64,000 nucleotides of DNA from Variovorax sp. Root473 (GTDB taxonomy: Bacteria; Pseudomonadota; Gammaproteobacteria; Burkholderiales; Burkholderiaceae_C), in the NCBI RefSeq assembly GCF_001426505.1, contig NZ_LMEV01000014.1, positions 133,582-197,581 of the forward strand. The letters run 5' to 3'. How positions within the stretch are numbered: the stretch's first letter is position 1; each line of letters begins with the position of its first letter. Shown one piece after another: positions 20,370 to 29,057 of this stretch. Under the pieces are notes generated by a model. It was not told where the DNA came from. It did no database searches and worked only from the letters and a program-made list of their open reading frames with translations. Made by a program: the position numbers and the translations under genes.

Positions 20370-22010
20370 TCAGTTCTTGCGAACGGCGACCGTGGCGTGG
20401 TCCGTGATGCCGATCAGCCCGAACAGCGCGGCGATCAGCCGGTGGGCGTCGACGAACTGCACCCGCTCACCGTTCGCATCGCGCTCGCGGACCCAGCTCA
20501 GCAGCGTGCCAGCCGCCGTCAGGTCCATGCGCAGCAGGGCCGCGCACGAGATCACCGGCGCCGTCGTGTGGCGCAGTTCGTGGTCCAGGCGCTGCCAGCA
20601 CGACAGCGAATCACCGCGCAGGTCGCCCGCCAGCGCGGCGAAGCCGCTGTCGGTGGACGGGAAGCTCTCGGAATCGCCCCCGACCGACAGCAGGGACCAC
20701 ACCGAGCTCGGCCGGCTCGCCGGCGGCGCGGCCAGCGAGGTGCACTCGCCCTTCGGGTCTTGCCAGGACGGCGGCGACACCTCGTAGGTGATGCAGTAGT
20801 TGAGCGCCACCAGCTCGAAGTCGTCGGGCAGGTGCATCATGCGCAGCGCCGCCAGGCGCAGCTGCCACCAGGCGTCGTCGGGATGGCGCTCGTTGTTGGG
20901 CGTGGCCGCGGCCAGCACGGCCATGAGTTGCGAGGCGCCGAAGAAGCGCAGCTGCACCGGCGAATCGGACCAGTGCGCGAACAGGATGCGCAGCGGCGCG
21001 GCGGCCGGCGGATCGATCTCGGTGAGCGCGCGCCAGTCGAGCGTCCAGACCATGCCGGCCCGCGAGAGCGCGCGCGTGAGCGCCATGAGCCCCTCGCGCG
21101 TCAGGTGCGCGGGGCTGGCCCAGTCGGCGGCACCGGTGGTGTCGGAGGCCGCCTCGGCGTCTTCGCTGGCGGTGACGGCCTTCACGCTGCGCGCGAGCTC
21201 GTCGAGCGAGACCCAGTCGGGCCCCATGCGTTTCATGCGCTGCGCATAGCGCATGCGGGCGGCCGCGAACTTGGCGGCGTCGCCGGTGGCGCGGTACAGG
21301 TCGAACAGCGCGCGCCAGCGGGCGTCGTCGCGCTCCAGCGTGGCGGCTGCGGTGGCGTCGTCGGCGGAGAACGCACTTTCGGCGGCCAGCGCCTGCAGCA
21401 GGATGGCTTCGGCGCCGGTGTCGTCGCCGTGCGCGAAGCGGATCACCGCTTCTTCGAGCGCGCCGTCGTGCGCGAGCCGGGACGGCTGCGGCGCGGGAGC
21501 GGCTGCCGCGGCAACAACCTGCGGCGCCGCGGCTGCAGGTACTGCAGCGGTCGGCAACGGGTCATCGCCATTGTCGACCGGCGGCAGCGTCTCAGCGCCC
21601 GCGTCGGGCGGCGGATTGACCAGCGTCTGGCCGTTCGGCCCGCGGCCCTTCCACCACTGCTGCGACATCTGCTCCTCGATCTCGTCGATCTTCTTGAGCG
21701 TGAGCGCGCGGCCTTCGGATTTTTCGGAGCTGCTGTTGAGGTTGAACGACGACGGCGTGACCGTCGCCTCGAAGGCATGGGCCGCCGCCTCGCGCTGGCG
21801 CAGCTTGCGCAGCATGTCGAACTCGCGGCGGCGCACGAAGTCGTTGCGCTGGCGCCGCTCGATCATTTCCTTCAGCATTTCGCGGCTGTAGGTTTGCTCG
21901 GGCAGCGACGAGTCGGAGGACGGGGCGTCCAGCTCCGACCAGTCTTTCAGGGGATTTCGAACGAACTTGGCCACCTTCGAAAAAAGGCGGCCTGACTCTT
22001 CCTTTGCCAT
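20370..22010 (-). CDS. Large protein with C-terminal STAS-like domain, function unknown
   Basis: The 546-residue protein has a charged N-terminus (about 1-125) predicted helical, an Ala/Pro-rich linker (about 140-175), a mostly helical middle and a C-terminal segment (about 455-546). That last segment resembles a STAS domain of the MlaB/anti-anti-sigma type (SCAALLRMDLTAAGTLLSWV, then VQFVDAHRLIAALFGLIGI). STAS domains usually mediate binding or switching. It sits between dksA and hslV on the same strand, a placement that seems conserved in related bacteria. The true role is not known, and no signal peptide is seen. Confidence 0.75.
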   Translation of the reverse strand: MAKEESGRLFSKVAKFVRNPLKDWSELDAPSSDSSLPEQTYSREMLKEMIERRQRNDFVRRREFDMLRKLRQREAAAHAFEATVTPSSFNLNSSSEKSEGRALTLKKIDEIEEQMSQQWWKGRGPNGQTLVNPPPDAGAETLPPVDNGDDPLPTAAVPAAAAPQVVAAAAAPAPQPSRLAHDGALEEAVIRFAHGDDTGAEAILLQALAAESAFSADDATAAATLERDDARWRALFDLYRATGDAAKFAAARMRYAQRMKRMGPDWVSLDELARSVKAVTASEDAEAASDTTGAADWASPAHLTREGLMALTRALSRAGMVWTLDWRALTEIDPPAAAPLRILFAHWSDSPVQLRFFGASQLMAVLAAATPNNERHPDDAWWQLRLAALRMMHLPDDFELVALNYCITYEVSPPSWQDPKGECTSLAAPPASRPSSVWSLLSVGGDSESFPSTDSGFAALAGDLRGDSLSCWQRLDHELRHTTAPVISCAALLRMDLTAAGTLLSWVRERDANGERVQFVDAHRLIAALFGLIGITDHATVAVRKN

Positions 22011-22058
22011 TCAGAGAAGGTTATCGAAGGCGCGGATTTCGCTCTACCTTGCTGATGC

Positions 22059-23051
22059 TCAATCCCCGAACATTTTCTGCTTCAGCTCGCGGCGCTGCTG
22101 CGCTTCGAGCGAAAGCGTCGCGGTCGGGCGGGCCAGCAGGCGGCCGACGCCGATGGGCTCGCCGGTCTCGTCGCAATAGCCGTAGTCGCCCGCATCGATG
22201 CGCTGGATCGACTGCTCGATCTTCTTGAGCAGCTTGCGTTCGCGGTCGCGCGTGCGCAGTTCGAGCGCGTGCTCTTCCTCGATGGTGGCGCGGTCGGCCG
22301 GGTCGGGCACCACCACGGTGTCTTCGCGCAGGTGCTCGGTGGTTTCGCCGGCGTTTTCCAGGATGCCGCGCTTCAGTTCCACCAGCTTGAGGCGGAAGAA
22401 CGCCATCTGCTTTTCGTTCATGTACTCGTCGTCGGGCATGGCAATGACTTCGGCATCGCTCAGCTCGGCGGCGGTCTTGGCCTTCCAGTTGTTGGCCAGC
22501 TTCGGGTCTTTCTTGACGGCCAGCGGCGGCGGCGGCACCAGCGCGGTGGAAGGCGCCTGCGAGAAGCTGGACTTGGCGGCGGTCGAGGCCACGGATTGGG
22601 GCATCGAGGGCACGGTGAGTTGCGACAGCCGGGACACGCGGCCACCACGCGCAGCGGGAGCGGGCGTAGCGGGGATCGAGGGTGTCGCCGGGGCGGAAGA
22701 TGAGGCGGCAGCCGTTTTTTTCATGGGGGTCGGGGGAGCAGAAAGGGTGGCCGCAGGACGGCCGACCGGTTGGGATGGCGTGGGCGCCGTGCTCGCGGTC
22801 TTGGTTGCGGGCTTGGCGGACTTCTTGGCAGCAGCGGTCCCGGTCTTGGCCGGGGTTGCCGCTGGCTTTTTGACAGCGCTTTTCTCTTTCGCGGCAGAGG
22901 CGGCAGCAGCGGTGGCGGAAACCTTCTTCGTCGCGGGTACAGCCTTCACAGCCGGCGCCTTCTTTGCGGCGGACTTGGTGGCTGGCGTGGCCTTGGCGGC
23001 GGGTTTCTTCACGGTGACTGGCTCCTTGTACGAACTGGAACGCGCTTTCAC
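22059..23051 (-). CDS. dksA: RNA polymerase-binding protein DksA with long basic N-terminal extension
   Basis: DksA enters the RNA polymerase secondary channel and, with ppGpp, adjusts transcription of stable RNA and amino-acid genes. The C-terminal 150 residues match DksA, including the coiled-coil tip DPADRA with the two key aspartates and an alanine. Only one of the four zinc-finger cysteines remains (YCDETGEPIG, and SLEAQ where Cys residues would lie). About 185 Lys/Ala/Pro/Thr-rich residues precede the domain. I start at GTG 23051, with AGGAG seven bases upstream; a GTG 12 codons later with AAGGAG is an alternative. The family is typically about 150 residues. Confidence 0.9.
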   Translation of the reverse strand: MKARSSSYKEPVTVKKPAAKATPATKSAAKKAPAVKAVPATKKVSATAAAASAAKEKSAVKKPAATPAKTGTAAAKKSAKPATKTASTAPTPSQPVGRPAATLSAPPTPMKKTAAASSSAPATPSIPATPAPAARGGRVSRLSQLTVPSMPQSVASTAAKSSFSQAPSTALVPPPPLAVKKDPKLANNWKAKTAAELSDAEVIAMPDDEYMNEKQMAFFRLKLVELKRGILENAGETTEHLREDTVVVPDPADRATIEEEHALELRTRDRERKLLKKIEQSIQRIDAGDYGYCDETGEPIGVGRLLARPTATLSLEAQQRRELKQKMFGD

Positions 23052-23308
23052 TGGGTGTCTCCTCCCAAAGGAACCGTTGCGGATGTCAGGCCGCGCGGGC
23101 TCCACGTTGTCGGAGGCGTCCGCAGGTGGGTGAACCCCGGGGTTATACCCCCGAAAGCCCGCCAAAAACCCTTGGCGCCCCGTGCCGTCAGTCATATCTC
23201 GCCCCTGTGGGCGAAGCATGGCTCCCGGAACAGGCGCGCGATTGTATAGAGAACTCGAAACGCAGTGCCATCAGGTACCGCACTGCCCTGCTCCGGTAGC
23301 ATCGCGCG

Positions 23309-23330
23309 GCGCCACCACAGGGGGTGGCGC
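23309..23330 (+). repeat. Hairpin 1 upstream of ydgA-like gene
   Basis: Inverted repeat with arms GCGCCACC (23309-23316) and GGTGGCGC (23323-23330) and a 6-base loop. It directly abuts the second hairpin and lacks a T-tract. Confidence 0.7.
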
Positions 23331-23368
23331 AGGCACGCCGCGGGTCGGGGAGACACCGCGGCGTGCCT
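23331..23368 (+). repeat. Hairpin 2 upstream of ydgA-like gene
   Basis: Perfect 13-bp arms (left arm AGGCACGCCGCGG, 23331-23343; right arm 23356-23368) surround a 12-base loop, GTCGGGGAGACA. It ends 25 bases before the chosen start of the YdgA-like gene, so in RNA it would lie in the leader near the ribosome site. Confidence 0.75.
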
Positions 23369-23393
23369 TCAAACAACCGATCGGAAAATAATC

Positions 23394-24932
23394 TTGAGCA
23401 AAAAAGCAGTATTGGGAGTCCTGGCCGCGGCCATCGCCGTCGCCTACGGCGGCAGCACCTGGTGGGCCGGCGCGCAAATCAAATCGAGCTACGACGTCGC
23501 CCTGGGCGAACTGCCCAAGCAGACCGCGCTGGTGCGCGTGATCGAGCGCAGCTACGAGCGCAACTTCTTCGGCGCCGTGAGCACCGTGACGCTCGAACTG
23601 GGTTGCCCGGCCGAGGCCGAAGCCGCCACAGCCCCTGCCGCGTCGGCACCCGCCGCCGCGCCGGCCGCCGCCACGACCGATGTCGCCGAGGCCGCGACCG
23701 AAGGCGACGATGAAGAACCCACCGAAGACGACAACGACGCCAAGGCCACGCCGCCCAAGCCCGTGCGCATCACCTTCCGCGACACCATCCATCACGGCCC
23801 GTTCGCCGGCGGCACGCTGGCGGCGGCCGTCATCGACAGCGAACTCGTGCTCGACGCGAAGGCGCAGGCCGAAGCCGAAAAGCTGTTCGGCAAGGCCAAG
23901 CCGCTGACCGCGCACACCAAGGTCGGTTTCGGCGGCGGCTTCACCACCGACCTCACGGTCGCGCCCGCCAAGCTGGCCGAAGAAGGCAAGGGCGAGTTCG
24001 CATGGCAGGGCGCGCAAGCCCGCCTGGACATGAACGCGGCCCGCACCCACGTGCGCTACGACATGACGATGCCCGGCCTGGACGTCAGCACCGCCTCCAA
24101 GGGCGTGCAGCTGAAGATGGGCAAGTTCACGGCCAAGGCCGACATGGACGGCAGTGCCGGCTGGATGCTGGCCACGGGCAAGACCGAAGGTCGCCTCGAC
24201 AGCTTCGAACTGAATGCGCCCAAGGGCCTGGTTCCGGGTGCCGAGGGCGCCACCCCCGCCAAGGCGATCAAGGTGCTGCTGCAAAGCATCGACCTGACCG
24301 GCGAAGCCACCATCAAGGACGGCCTGTACGCCTCCGAAGGCGCCTTCAAGGGCAAAGGCAAGGTCAACGAGACCACCATCGACAAGTTCGAGATCGCCAG
24401 CAGCGCACGCCGCATCCAGGCGGCCGGCTACAAGAAGCTGGCCGACGCCTGGCTGCAGTCGACCGCCGGTGCCGGCTGCGGCCAGCGCAGCAAGGCCCAG
24501 AAGGACGCGATGCAGGCGCTGGTCGAACAGCTCGCGCCCGACCTCAAGGCCATGGCCAGGCATAGCCCTGAGGCGGGCATCGACCGGATGCTGGTCGAGG
24601 TCGGCGGCCAGAGCGCCGAGATCAGCTACTCGGTCGCCCTCGCCGGCGTGACCGACGAAGACATGCAGCTGCCCGGCAACGCGCTGGTGCTCAAGCGCGG
24701 CGTGCTCAAGGCCAACGCGCGCGTGCCGGTGAAGTGGATCGAGAAGCTGGCCGAGACCGGTGCCGGCAGCGGCCAGACGCCGCCGCCCGAAATGGTCGCG
24801 GGCCTGATCGAACAGGCCGAGGAGAACGGCTACGTGAAGCGCGCGGGCGACGACGTGGTCAGCCAGGTCGAGTTCAGCGAAGGCCAGCTCAAGCTCATCG
24901 GCAAGCCGGTGGGGTCGCCGCTCGGCAAGTAA
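23394..24932 (+). CDS. YdgA family protein (DUF945)
   Basis: The 512-residue protein is close in length to Escherichia coli YdgA (about 500), an inner-membrane-anchored periplasmic protein of unclear function. The N-terminus is a signal-anchor (VLGVLAAAIAVAYGG), followed by GAQIKSSYDVALGELP as in the family. There is an Ala/Glu/Asp-rich insert at about residues 75-115. I chose TTG at 23394 because it places the hydrophobic segment at the very N-terminus. The frame stays open upstream to a GTG at 23265, but that adds Arg-rich residues and overlaps two hairpins. The start is therefore uncertain; the family call is firmer. Confidence 0.8.
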   Translation: MSKKAVLGVLAAAIAVAYGGSTWWAGAQIKSSYDVALGELPKQTALVRVIERSYERNFFGAVSTVTLELGCPAEAEAATAPAASAPAAAPAAATTDVAEAATEGDDEEPTEDDNDAKATPPKPVRITFRDTIHHGPFAGGTLAAAVIDSELVLDAKAQAEAEKLFGKAKPLTAHTKVGFGGGFTTDLTVAPAKLAEEGKGEFAWQGAQARLDMNAARTHVRYDMTMPGLDVSTASKGVQLKMGKFTAKADMDGSAGWMLATGKTEGRLDSFELNAPKGLVPGAEGATPAKAIKVLLQSIDLTGEATIKDGLYASEGAFKGKGKVNETTIDKFEIASSARRIQAAGYKKLADAWLQSTAGAGCGQRSKAQKDAMQALVEQLAPDLKAMARHSPEAGIDRMLVEVGGQSAEISYSVALAGVTDEDMQLPGNALVLKRGVLKANARVPVKWIEKLAETGAGSGQTPPPEMVAGLIEQAEENGYVKRAGDDVVSQVEFSEGQLKLIGKPVGSPLGK

Positions 24933-24947
24933 CCGCCTCCCGCCCAT

Positions 24948-24988
24948 GAAAAACGGCGCTGACCGCGAGGCCAGCGCCGTTTTTTTAT
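24948..24988. terminator. Bidirectional intrinsic terminator
   Basis: GC-rich inverted repeat with arms AACGGCGCTG and CAGCGCCGTT, preceded by a run of A and followed by a run of seven T. It lies between the convergent YdgA-like and CobW-type genes and should stop transcription from both sides. Confidence 0.93.
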
Positions 24989-25006
24989 TCGGTCAGGCGA
25001 GCGTGC

Positions 25007-26068
25007 TCAGACCAGGCACTGCTCCAGGCCCTGCTCCAGGATCTCGCGCGGCAGCTCGATGCCGATGAACACCATGCGGCTCTGGCGCTCTTCGTCCTTG
25101 CCCCACTCCGGGCCCAGGTCGCTGCCCATGAGTTGGTGCACGCCCTGGAAGATCACCTTGCGCTCGGTGCCCTTCATGTTCAGCACGCCCTTGTAGCGCA
25201 GCATGCGCGGGCCGTAGATGTTCACGATGGCGCCCAGGAAGTCCTCGAGCTTGGCCGGGTCGAAAGGCCGGTCGGCCTTGTAGACGAAGCTCTTCACGTC
25301 GTCATCGGTGTGATGGTGATGCCCGTGGCCTTCGTGCTTGTGCGAGGGGTGGTCGCAGTGCTCGCCATGCGCGTGGTCATGACCATCGTGGTCGTGATGG
25401 TCGTGGTCGTCTTCCTTCAGGAAGTCCGGGTCGATGTCCAGCTTGGCGTTCAGGTTGAAACCGCGCAGGTCGAAGATGTCCTTCAGCGGTACGTCGCCGA
25501 AGTGCGCCTTCTGCTGGGGCGCGCGCGGGTTCATGTGCTTCAGGCGATGGATGAGCGCATCGGTCTCTTCGGCCGACACCAGTTCGCTCTTGCTGATGAA
25601 GATCTGGTCGGCAAAGCCCACCTGGCGGCGTGCTTCCTGGCGGTCGTTGAGCTGCTGCGGCGCGTGCTTGGCATCGACCAGCGTGAGGATCGAGTCGAGC
25701 AGGTAGCTCTCGGCGATCTCGTCGTCCATGAAGAAGGTCTGCGCCACCGGGCCGGGGTCGGCCAGGCCGGTGGTCTCGATCACCACGCGGTCGAAATCGA
25801 GCAGGCCCTGGCGCTTCTTGGCGGCCAGCAGCTGCAGCGCCTCGCGCAGGTCTTCGCGGATCGTGCAGCAGACGCAGCCGTTGCTCATCTGAACGATCTG
25901 CTCCTTCGACTCGGTCACGAGGATGTCGCTGTCGATGTTCTCCTCGCCGAACTCGTTCTCGATGACCGCGATCTTCTGGCCATGGGCCTCGGTCAGGATG
26001 CGCTTGAGCAGCGTGGTTTTGCCCGAGCCGAGAAAGCCGGTCAGGATGGTCGCGGGAATGAGGGCCAT
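25007..26068 (-). CDS. CobW/COG0523-family GTP-binding metal chaperone
   Basis: G3E-family P-loop GTPase thought to deliver metals, often zinc, to client proteins. The 353-residue protein has Walker A GFLGSGKTT (11-19), the metal-binding motif CVCC (65-68) and the Walker B-type ETTGLADPGP. A long His/Asp-rich stretch at about residues 220-260 precedes the CobW C-terminal domain. The His-rich loop supports metal binding but does not show which metal. No Zur-type operator was identified, so the client is unknown. Confidence 0.92.
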   Translation of the reverse strand: MALIPATILTGFLGSGKTTLLKRILTEAHGQKIAVIENEFGEENIDSDILVTESKEQIVQMSNGCVCCTIREDLREALQLLAAKKRQGLLDFDRVVIETTGLADPGPVAQTFFMDDEIAESYLLDSILTLVDAKHAPQQLNDRQEARRQVGFADQIFISKSELVSAEETDALIHRLKHMNPRAPQQKAHFGDVPLKDIFDLRGFNLNAKLDIDPDFLKEDDHDHHDHDGHDHAHGEHCDHPSHKHEGHGHHHHTDDDVKSFVYKADRPFDPAKLEDFLGAIVNIYGPRMLRYKGVLNMKGTERKVIFQGVHQLMGSDLGPEWGKDEERQSRMVFIGIELPREILEQGLEQCLV

Positions 26069-26168
26069 GGAAAAGTGCTCCGAAAGCGGAAAACAGAAAA
26101 GGCGGGGGATTGGCGGGCAGTTTAGCCAATGCCACTGAGTTGCGTTGCCGATGGGGTCAAGCCCCCGT

Positions 26169-27383
26169 TCACAGCAGCTTTCTCACCACCACCAGCCCCT
26201 TCAGGTACTCCCCTTCCGGGAACTCGATGGTCATCGGGTGGTCGGGCGCGGCGCCCAGGCGTTCGGCGATGTAACCGTCCACGCCGGCGTCCAGCCCGGC
26301 CGAGGCCACGATCTTGTGGAACAGGTCGGCGCTGATGCCGCCCGAGCATGAAAACGTCAGCAGCACGCCGCCCGGCTCCAGCAGCTTGAGCGCCAGGCGG
26401 TTGATGTCCTTGTAGGCACGCGCCGCGCGCTCGGCGTGCGCCACCGTGGGCGCGAACTTCGGCGGGTCAAGCACGATGGCGTCGAAGGTGCGGCCCTGGT
26501 CGATGAACTCGCGCAGCACGGTGTTCACGTTGGCATCGAGAAACTCGGCCGCGATGCCCTGCCCCTCGAAGCCGTTCAGCGCCAGGTGTGCGCGGGCCCG
26601 GTCGAGTGCGGGCTTCGACGAATCGACCGACACCAGCGAGGCCCCGTCGAGCGCGCCGGCCGCCTTCAGGCCCGCGAGCGCCGCCACGGTGAAGCCGCCC
26701 GTGTAGCAAAAGCAATTGAGCACGCGCCGAAAGCGCCGGTGCTGCGCCAACTCGGCAAAACGCTGGCGACTGTCGCGCTGGTCGAGGTAGAAGCCGGTCT
26801 TGTGGCCGGTGGCAATGTCGAGCGAGAGCTTCCAGCCGTGCTCGCGGATGGTGATCTGGGTCTCGCCCTCGCCGCGCAGCCAGCCCGTGACGGGCTTGAG
26901 GCCTTCGCGTTCGCGGCCGCTGGCGTCGGAGCGTTCATAGAGCTTGGTGAGGCCCGTGGCCTCGAGCAGCGCATCGGCCAGCACGTCCTTCCAGCGCTCC
27001 ACGCCCGCCGACAGAAACTGCGCCACCAGCGTGTCGCCGTAGCGGTCGACGATCAGCCCCGGCAGGCCGTCGGCCTCGCCGTGCACCAGCCGCACGCCGT
27101 CGCTCTGCAGGTCGAACAGGCCGCGGGCGTTCACCGCGCGCGTGCAGACCGTGGAAAAAAAAGCAGCGTCGATGCGCTGCTTCTCATCAAAGCTCCAGGC
27201 ACGGGCCCGGATCTTCGACGTGGGGCCGAAAGCCGCCCACGCGAGAAAGTGGCCGTCGTGCGACTCCACACGCACCGTTTCCCCCGAGTCCGCGCCGCCG
27301 CGCGCAATGGCGGATTCGAAGACCCAGGGATGGCGGCGTTGGAGCGAGCGCTCCTTGCCCGGCTTGAGGCGAAGGGTTTTCAT
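26169..27383 (-). CDS. rlmI: Class I SAM-dependent rRNA methyltransferase, RlmI-like
   Basis: Predicted 23S rRNA m5C methyltransferase of the RlmI/YccW type. The 404-residue protein starts with a PUA-like RNA-binding domain (RLKPGKERSLQRRHPWVFESAI). It continues with an N-terminal methyltransferase subdomain and a Rossmann core with CFCYTGGFTVAALA, the catalytic DPPKFAP and a late FSCSGG. Family length is about 396. It is read after xerC on the same strand, 59 bp apart. The exact target base is inferred from the family. Confidence 0.9.
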   Translation of the reverse strand: MKTLRLKPGKERSLQRRHPWVFESAIARGGADSGETVRVESHDGHFLAWAAFGPTSKIRARAWSFDEKQRIDAAFFSTVCTRAVNARGLFDLQSDGVRLVHGEADGLPGLIVDRYGDTLVAQFLSAGVERWKDVLADALLEATGLTKLYERSDASGREREGLKPVTGWLRGEGETQITIREHGWKLSLDIATGHKTGFYLDQRDSRQRFAELAQHRRFRRVLNCFCYTGGFTVAALAGLKAAGALDGASLVSVDSSKPALDRARAHLALNGFEGQGIAAEFLDANVNTVLREFIDQGRTFDAIVLDPPKFAPTVAHAERAARAYKDINRLALKLLEPGGVLLTFSCSGGISADLFHKIVASAGLDAGVDGYIAERLGAAPDHPMTIEFPEGEYLKGLVVVRKLL

Positions 27384-27442
27384 GGCGAAACGGATGAATG
27401 AAAGAGGAAATAAAAGTCGAAAAGAAAAGCTGCGGACGGTGG

Positions 27443-28363
27443 CTACTTGCCGTCCTTGTCGGGCCGGGCCTTGGCACGCGGATGCGCCGCGTCATAGACC
27501 TTGGCCAGGTGCTGGAAATCCAGCCGCGTGTAGACCTGCGTGGTCGCGATGTTGGCATGGCCCAGCAGCTCCTGCACCGCGCGCAGGTCGCTGCTCGACT
27601 GCAGCACGTGGCTCGCGAACGAGTGGCGCAGCATGTGCGGGTGCACCGGCGCGGCCAGGCCCGCCTTCAGGCTGCGCTCGCGCAGCAGCTTCCACACCGC
27701 GTGTGACGACATGCGCGCGCCGCGTGCACTGACGAACAGTGCCGGCTCCTGGCGCTCGCCGCGCACCGCGAGCCAGTCGCGCAGCGCTTCGGCCGCCTTG
27801 CTGCCCACGGGCACGCTGCGCCGCTTGCTGCCCTTGCCGAGCACATGGGCTTCCATGGCGTCGAGATCGACCCAGCCGCGCGCCGTGCCGCTCGCCTGCG
27901 CGTCGAGCCCCGTGAGCTCGCTCACGCGCAGGCCGCAGCCATAAAGCATTTCGACGATGGCGCCGTCGCGCGCTTCGGTCCAGGGGTCGGCCTCGGGGTC
28001 GTACAGCTCGGCCAAACGCACCGCGTCGTCCACGCCCAGCGCCTTCGGCAGCGGCCGGCCCGCCTTGGGCGCGTGCACGTCCTGCACCGGGTTGAAGCCG
28101 ATCAGCCCTTCATGGCCGAGCCAGCGGTAGAAGCTGCGCCAGCACGACAGCACCAGCGCAATGCCGCGCGGCTCGCGCCCGGCGCTGTGCAGCTGCGCCA
28201 TCCAGCGGCGAATGTGCGCCGTCTGCACGCGGTCCAGCGGCAGGTTGGCCTCGGCCGCGTGGTCGGTCAGCGCGCGCAGGTGGAAGGCATACAACTCGAC
28301 CGTGCGCGGCGCGAGCCGACGCTCCACGCGCACGTGTTCGAGGTATTTGTCGATCCATTCCAT
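27443..28363 (-). CDS. xerC: Tyrosine recombinase XerC
   Basis: Site-specific recombinase that, with XerD, resolves chromosome dimers at dif. The 306-residue protein has an N-terminal SAM-like core-binding domain and a catalytic domain with all expected residues: R146 (CGLRVSEL), K177 (LGKGSK), H243 and R246 (HMLRHSF), H269 (LLGHA) and nucleophile Y278 (QVYTRLDF). Its position downstream of dapF and a DUF484 gene is the typical proteobacterial order, which argues for the housekeeping XerC and against a mobile integrase. Confidence 0.96.
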   Translation of the reverse strand: MEWIDKYLEHVRVERRLAPRTVELYAFHLRALTDHAAEANLPLDRVQTAHIRRWMAQLHSAGREPRGIALVLSCWRSFYRWLGHEGLIGFNPVQDVHAPKAGRPLPKALGVDDAVRLAELYDPEADPWTEARDGAIVEMLYGCGLRVSELTGLDAQASGTARGWVDLDAMEAHVLGKGSKRRSVPVGSKAAEALRDWLAVRGERQEPALFVSARGARMSSHAVWKLLRERSLKAGLAAPVHPHMLRHSFASHVLQSSSDLRAVQELLGHANIATTQVYTRLDFQHLAKVYDAAHPRAKARPDKDGK

Positions 28364-28403
28364 GGTGTCGTCGTGCTCGGTGCGCCGCCGGGGGCCGCGC
28401 TAG

Positions 28404-29057
28404 CTAGAACAGATAACCGAGCGATGCATTGTTCACGATGGCCGCCGGCTCGCGCAATGCGCCCTTGAACAGCATGCCCCAGCGGCGCCAGCACGAGGTG
28501 GGCGCGGCGGCGTACTGCACGTCGAAGGCCTGGTCGAAGCCGCTGGCACGCACCAGTCGCTCGATGCGCCACAGGTGGTACGGCTCCGACACGATGATCA
28601 CGCTGCGCACGCCGTTCGCTTCCAGCAGCGTGCGCGACAGCGACAGGTTGGCGCGCGTGGACGACGACACCGACTCCAGCACCATCGGCCCCGTGTAGCC
28701 CTCGGCCGTGGCGTGGTCGCGCATCACCTCGGCTTCGATGCGGCCGTCTTCGACATCGACACCGCCCGAGAACACCAGCGTCTGCACGCGGCCGGCGCGT
28801 GCCAGCACGATGCCCTGGTCGACCCGGCCCGTGAGGCAGGGGTTCGGCTTGCCGTCGAGGTAGGCGCGGTTGCCCAGCACCAGCGCCACGTCGGCCGCGC
28901 GCGGCAGCGGGCCGGCCAGTGCAGCTTCGGCACGCTGCCAGATCACGCCCGCGATGGCGACATACGTCAGCACCCCGGCCAGCACGACCATGCACAGGCC
29001 GGCCAGCCAGGGCCGGCGGCGCCACCCGCGTGTCGCGGGACGGCGGGAACGGTTCAA
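28404..29057 (-). CDS. YdcF-like (DUF218) membrane-anchored protein
   Basis: The 217-residue protein has one N-terminal hydrophobic segment (LAGLCMVVLAGVLTYVAIAGVIW) followed by a DUF218/ElyC-like domain. Typical landmarks are ADVALVLGNRAYLDG, a central VFSGGVDVEDGRIEAEVM and IIVSEPYHLWRIERL. Family members act in envelope or polysaccharide metabolism in several bacteria, but no reaction can be assigned. I start at TTG 29057, whose TTGA overlaps the upstream stop; an internal ATG in the hydrophobic stretch is a less likely start. Confidence 0.8.
   Translation of the reverse strand: MNRSRRPATRGWRRRPWLAGLCMVVLAGVLTYVAIAGVIWQRAEAALAGPLPRAADVALVLGNRAYLDGKPNPCLTGRVDQGIVLARAGRVQTLVFSGGVDVEDGRIEAEVMRDHATAEGYTGPMVLESVSSSTRANLSLSRTLLEANGVRSVIIVSEPYHLWRIERLVRASGFDQAFDVQYAAAPTSCWRRWGMLFKGALREPAAIVNNASLGYLF

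Larger units (their letters stand above)
23052..23393. promoter_or_regulatory. Divergent dksA / ydgA-like intergenic region
   Basis: This 342-bp spacer separates dksA (minus) from the YdgA-like gene (plus). It contains a TATA-rich patch at 23242-23250 readable as a -10 in either direction, and two adjacent perfect hairpins at 23309-23368. No further coding sequence is convincing. Confidence 0.5.

Noticed and set aside
25220..25400. Plus-strand ORF with Val/Met/Ile runs within the CobW-type gene
   Set aside because: It is the antisense of the His/Asp-rich loop (CAT/GAC codons), giving an artefactual hydrophobic sequence.
27443..28363. Tyrosine recombinase as an integrase of a mobile element
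   Set aside because: Its position after dapF and DUF484 and its 306-residue length match housekeeping XerC. No attachment repeats were seen.
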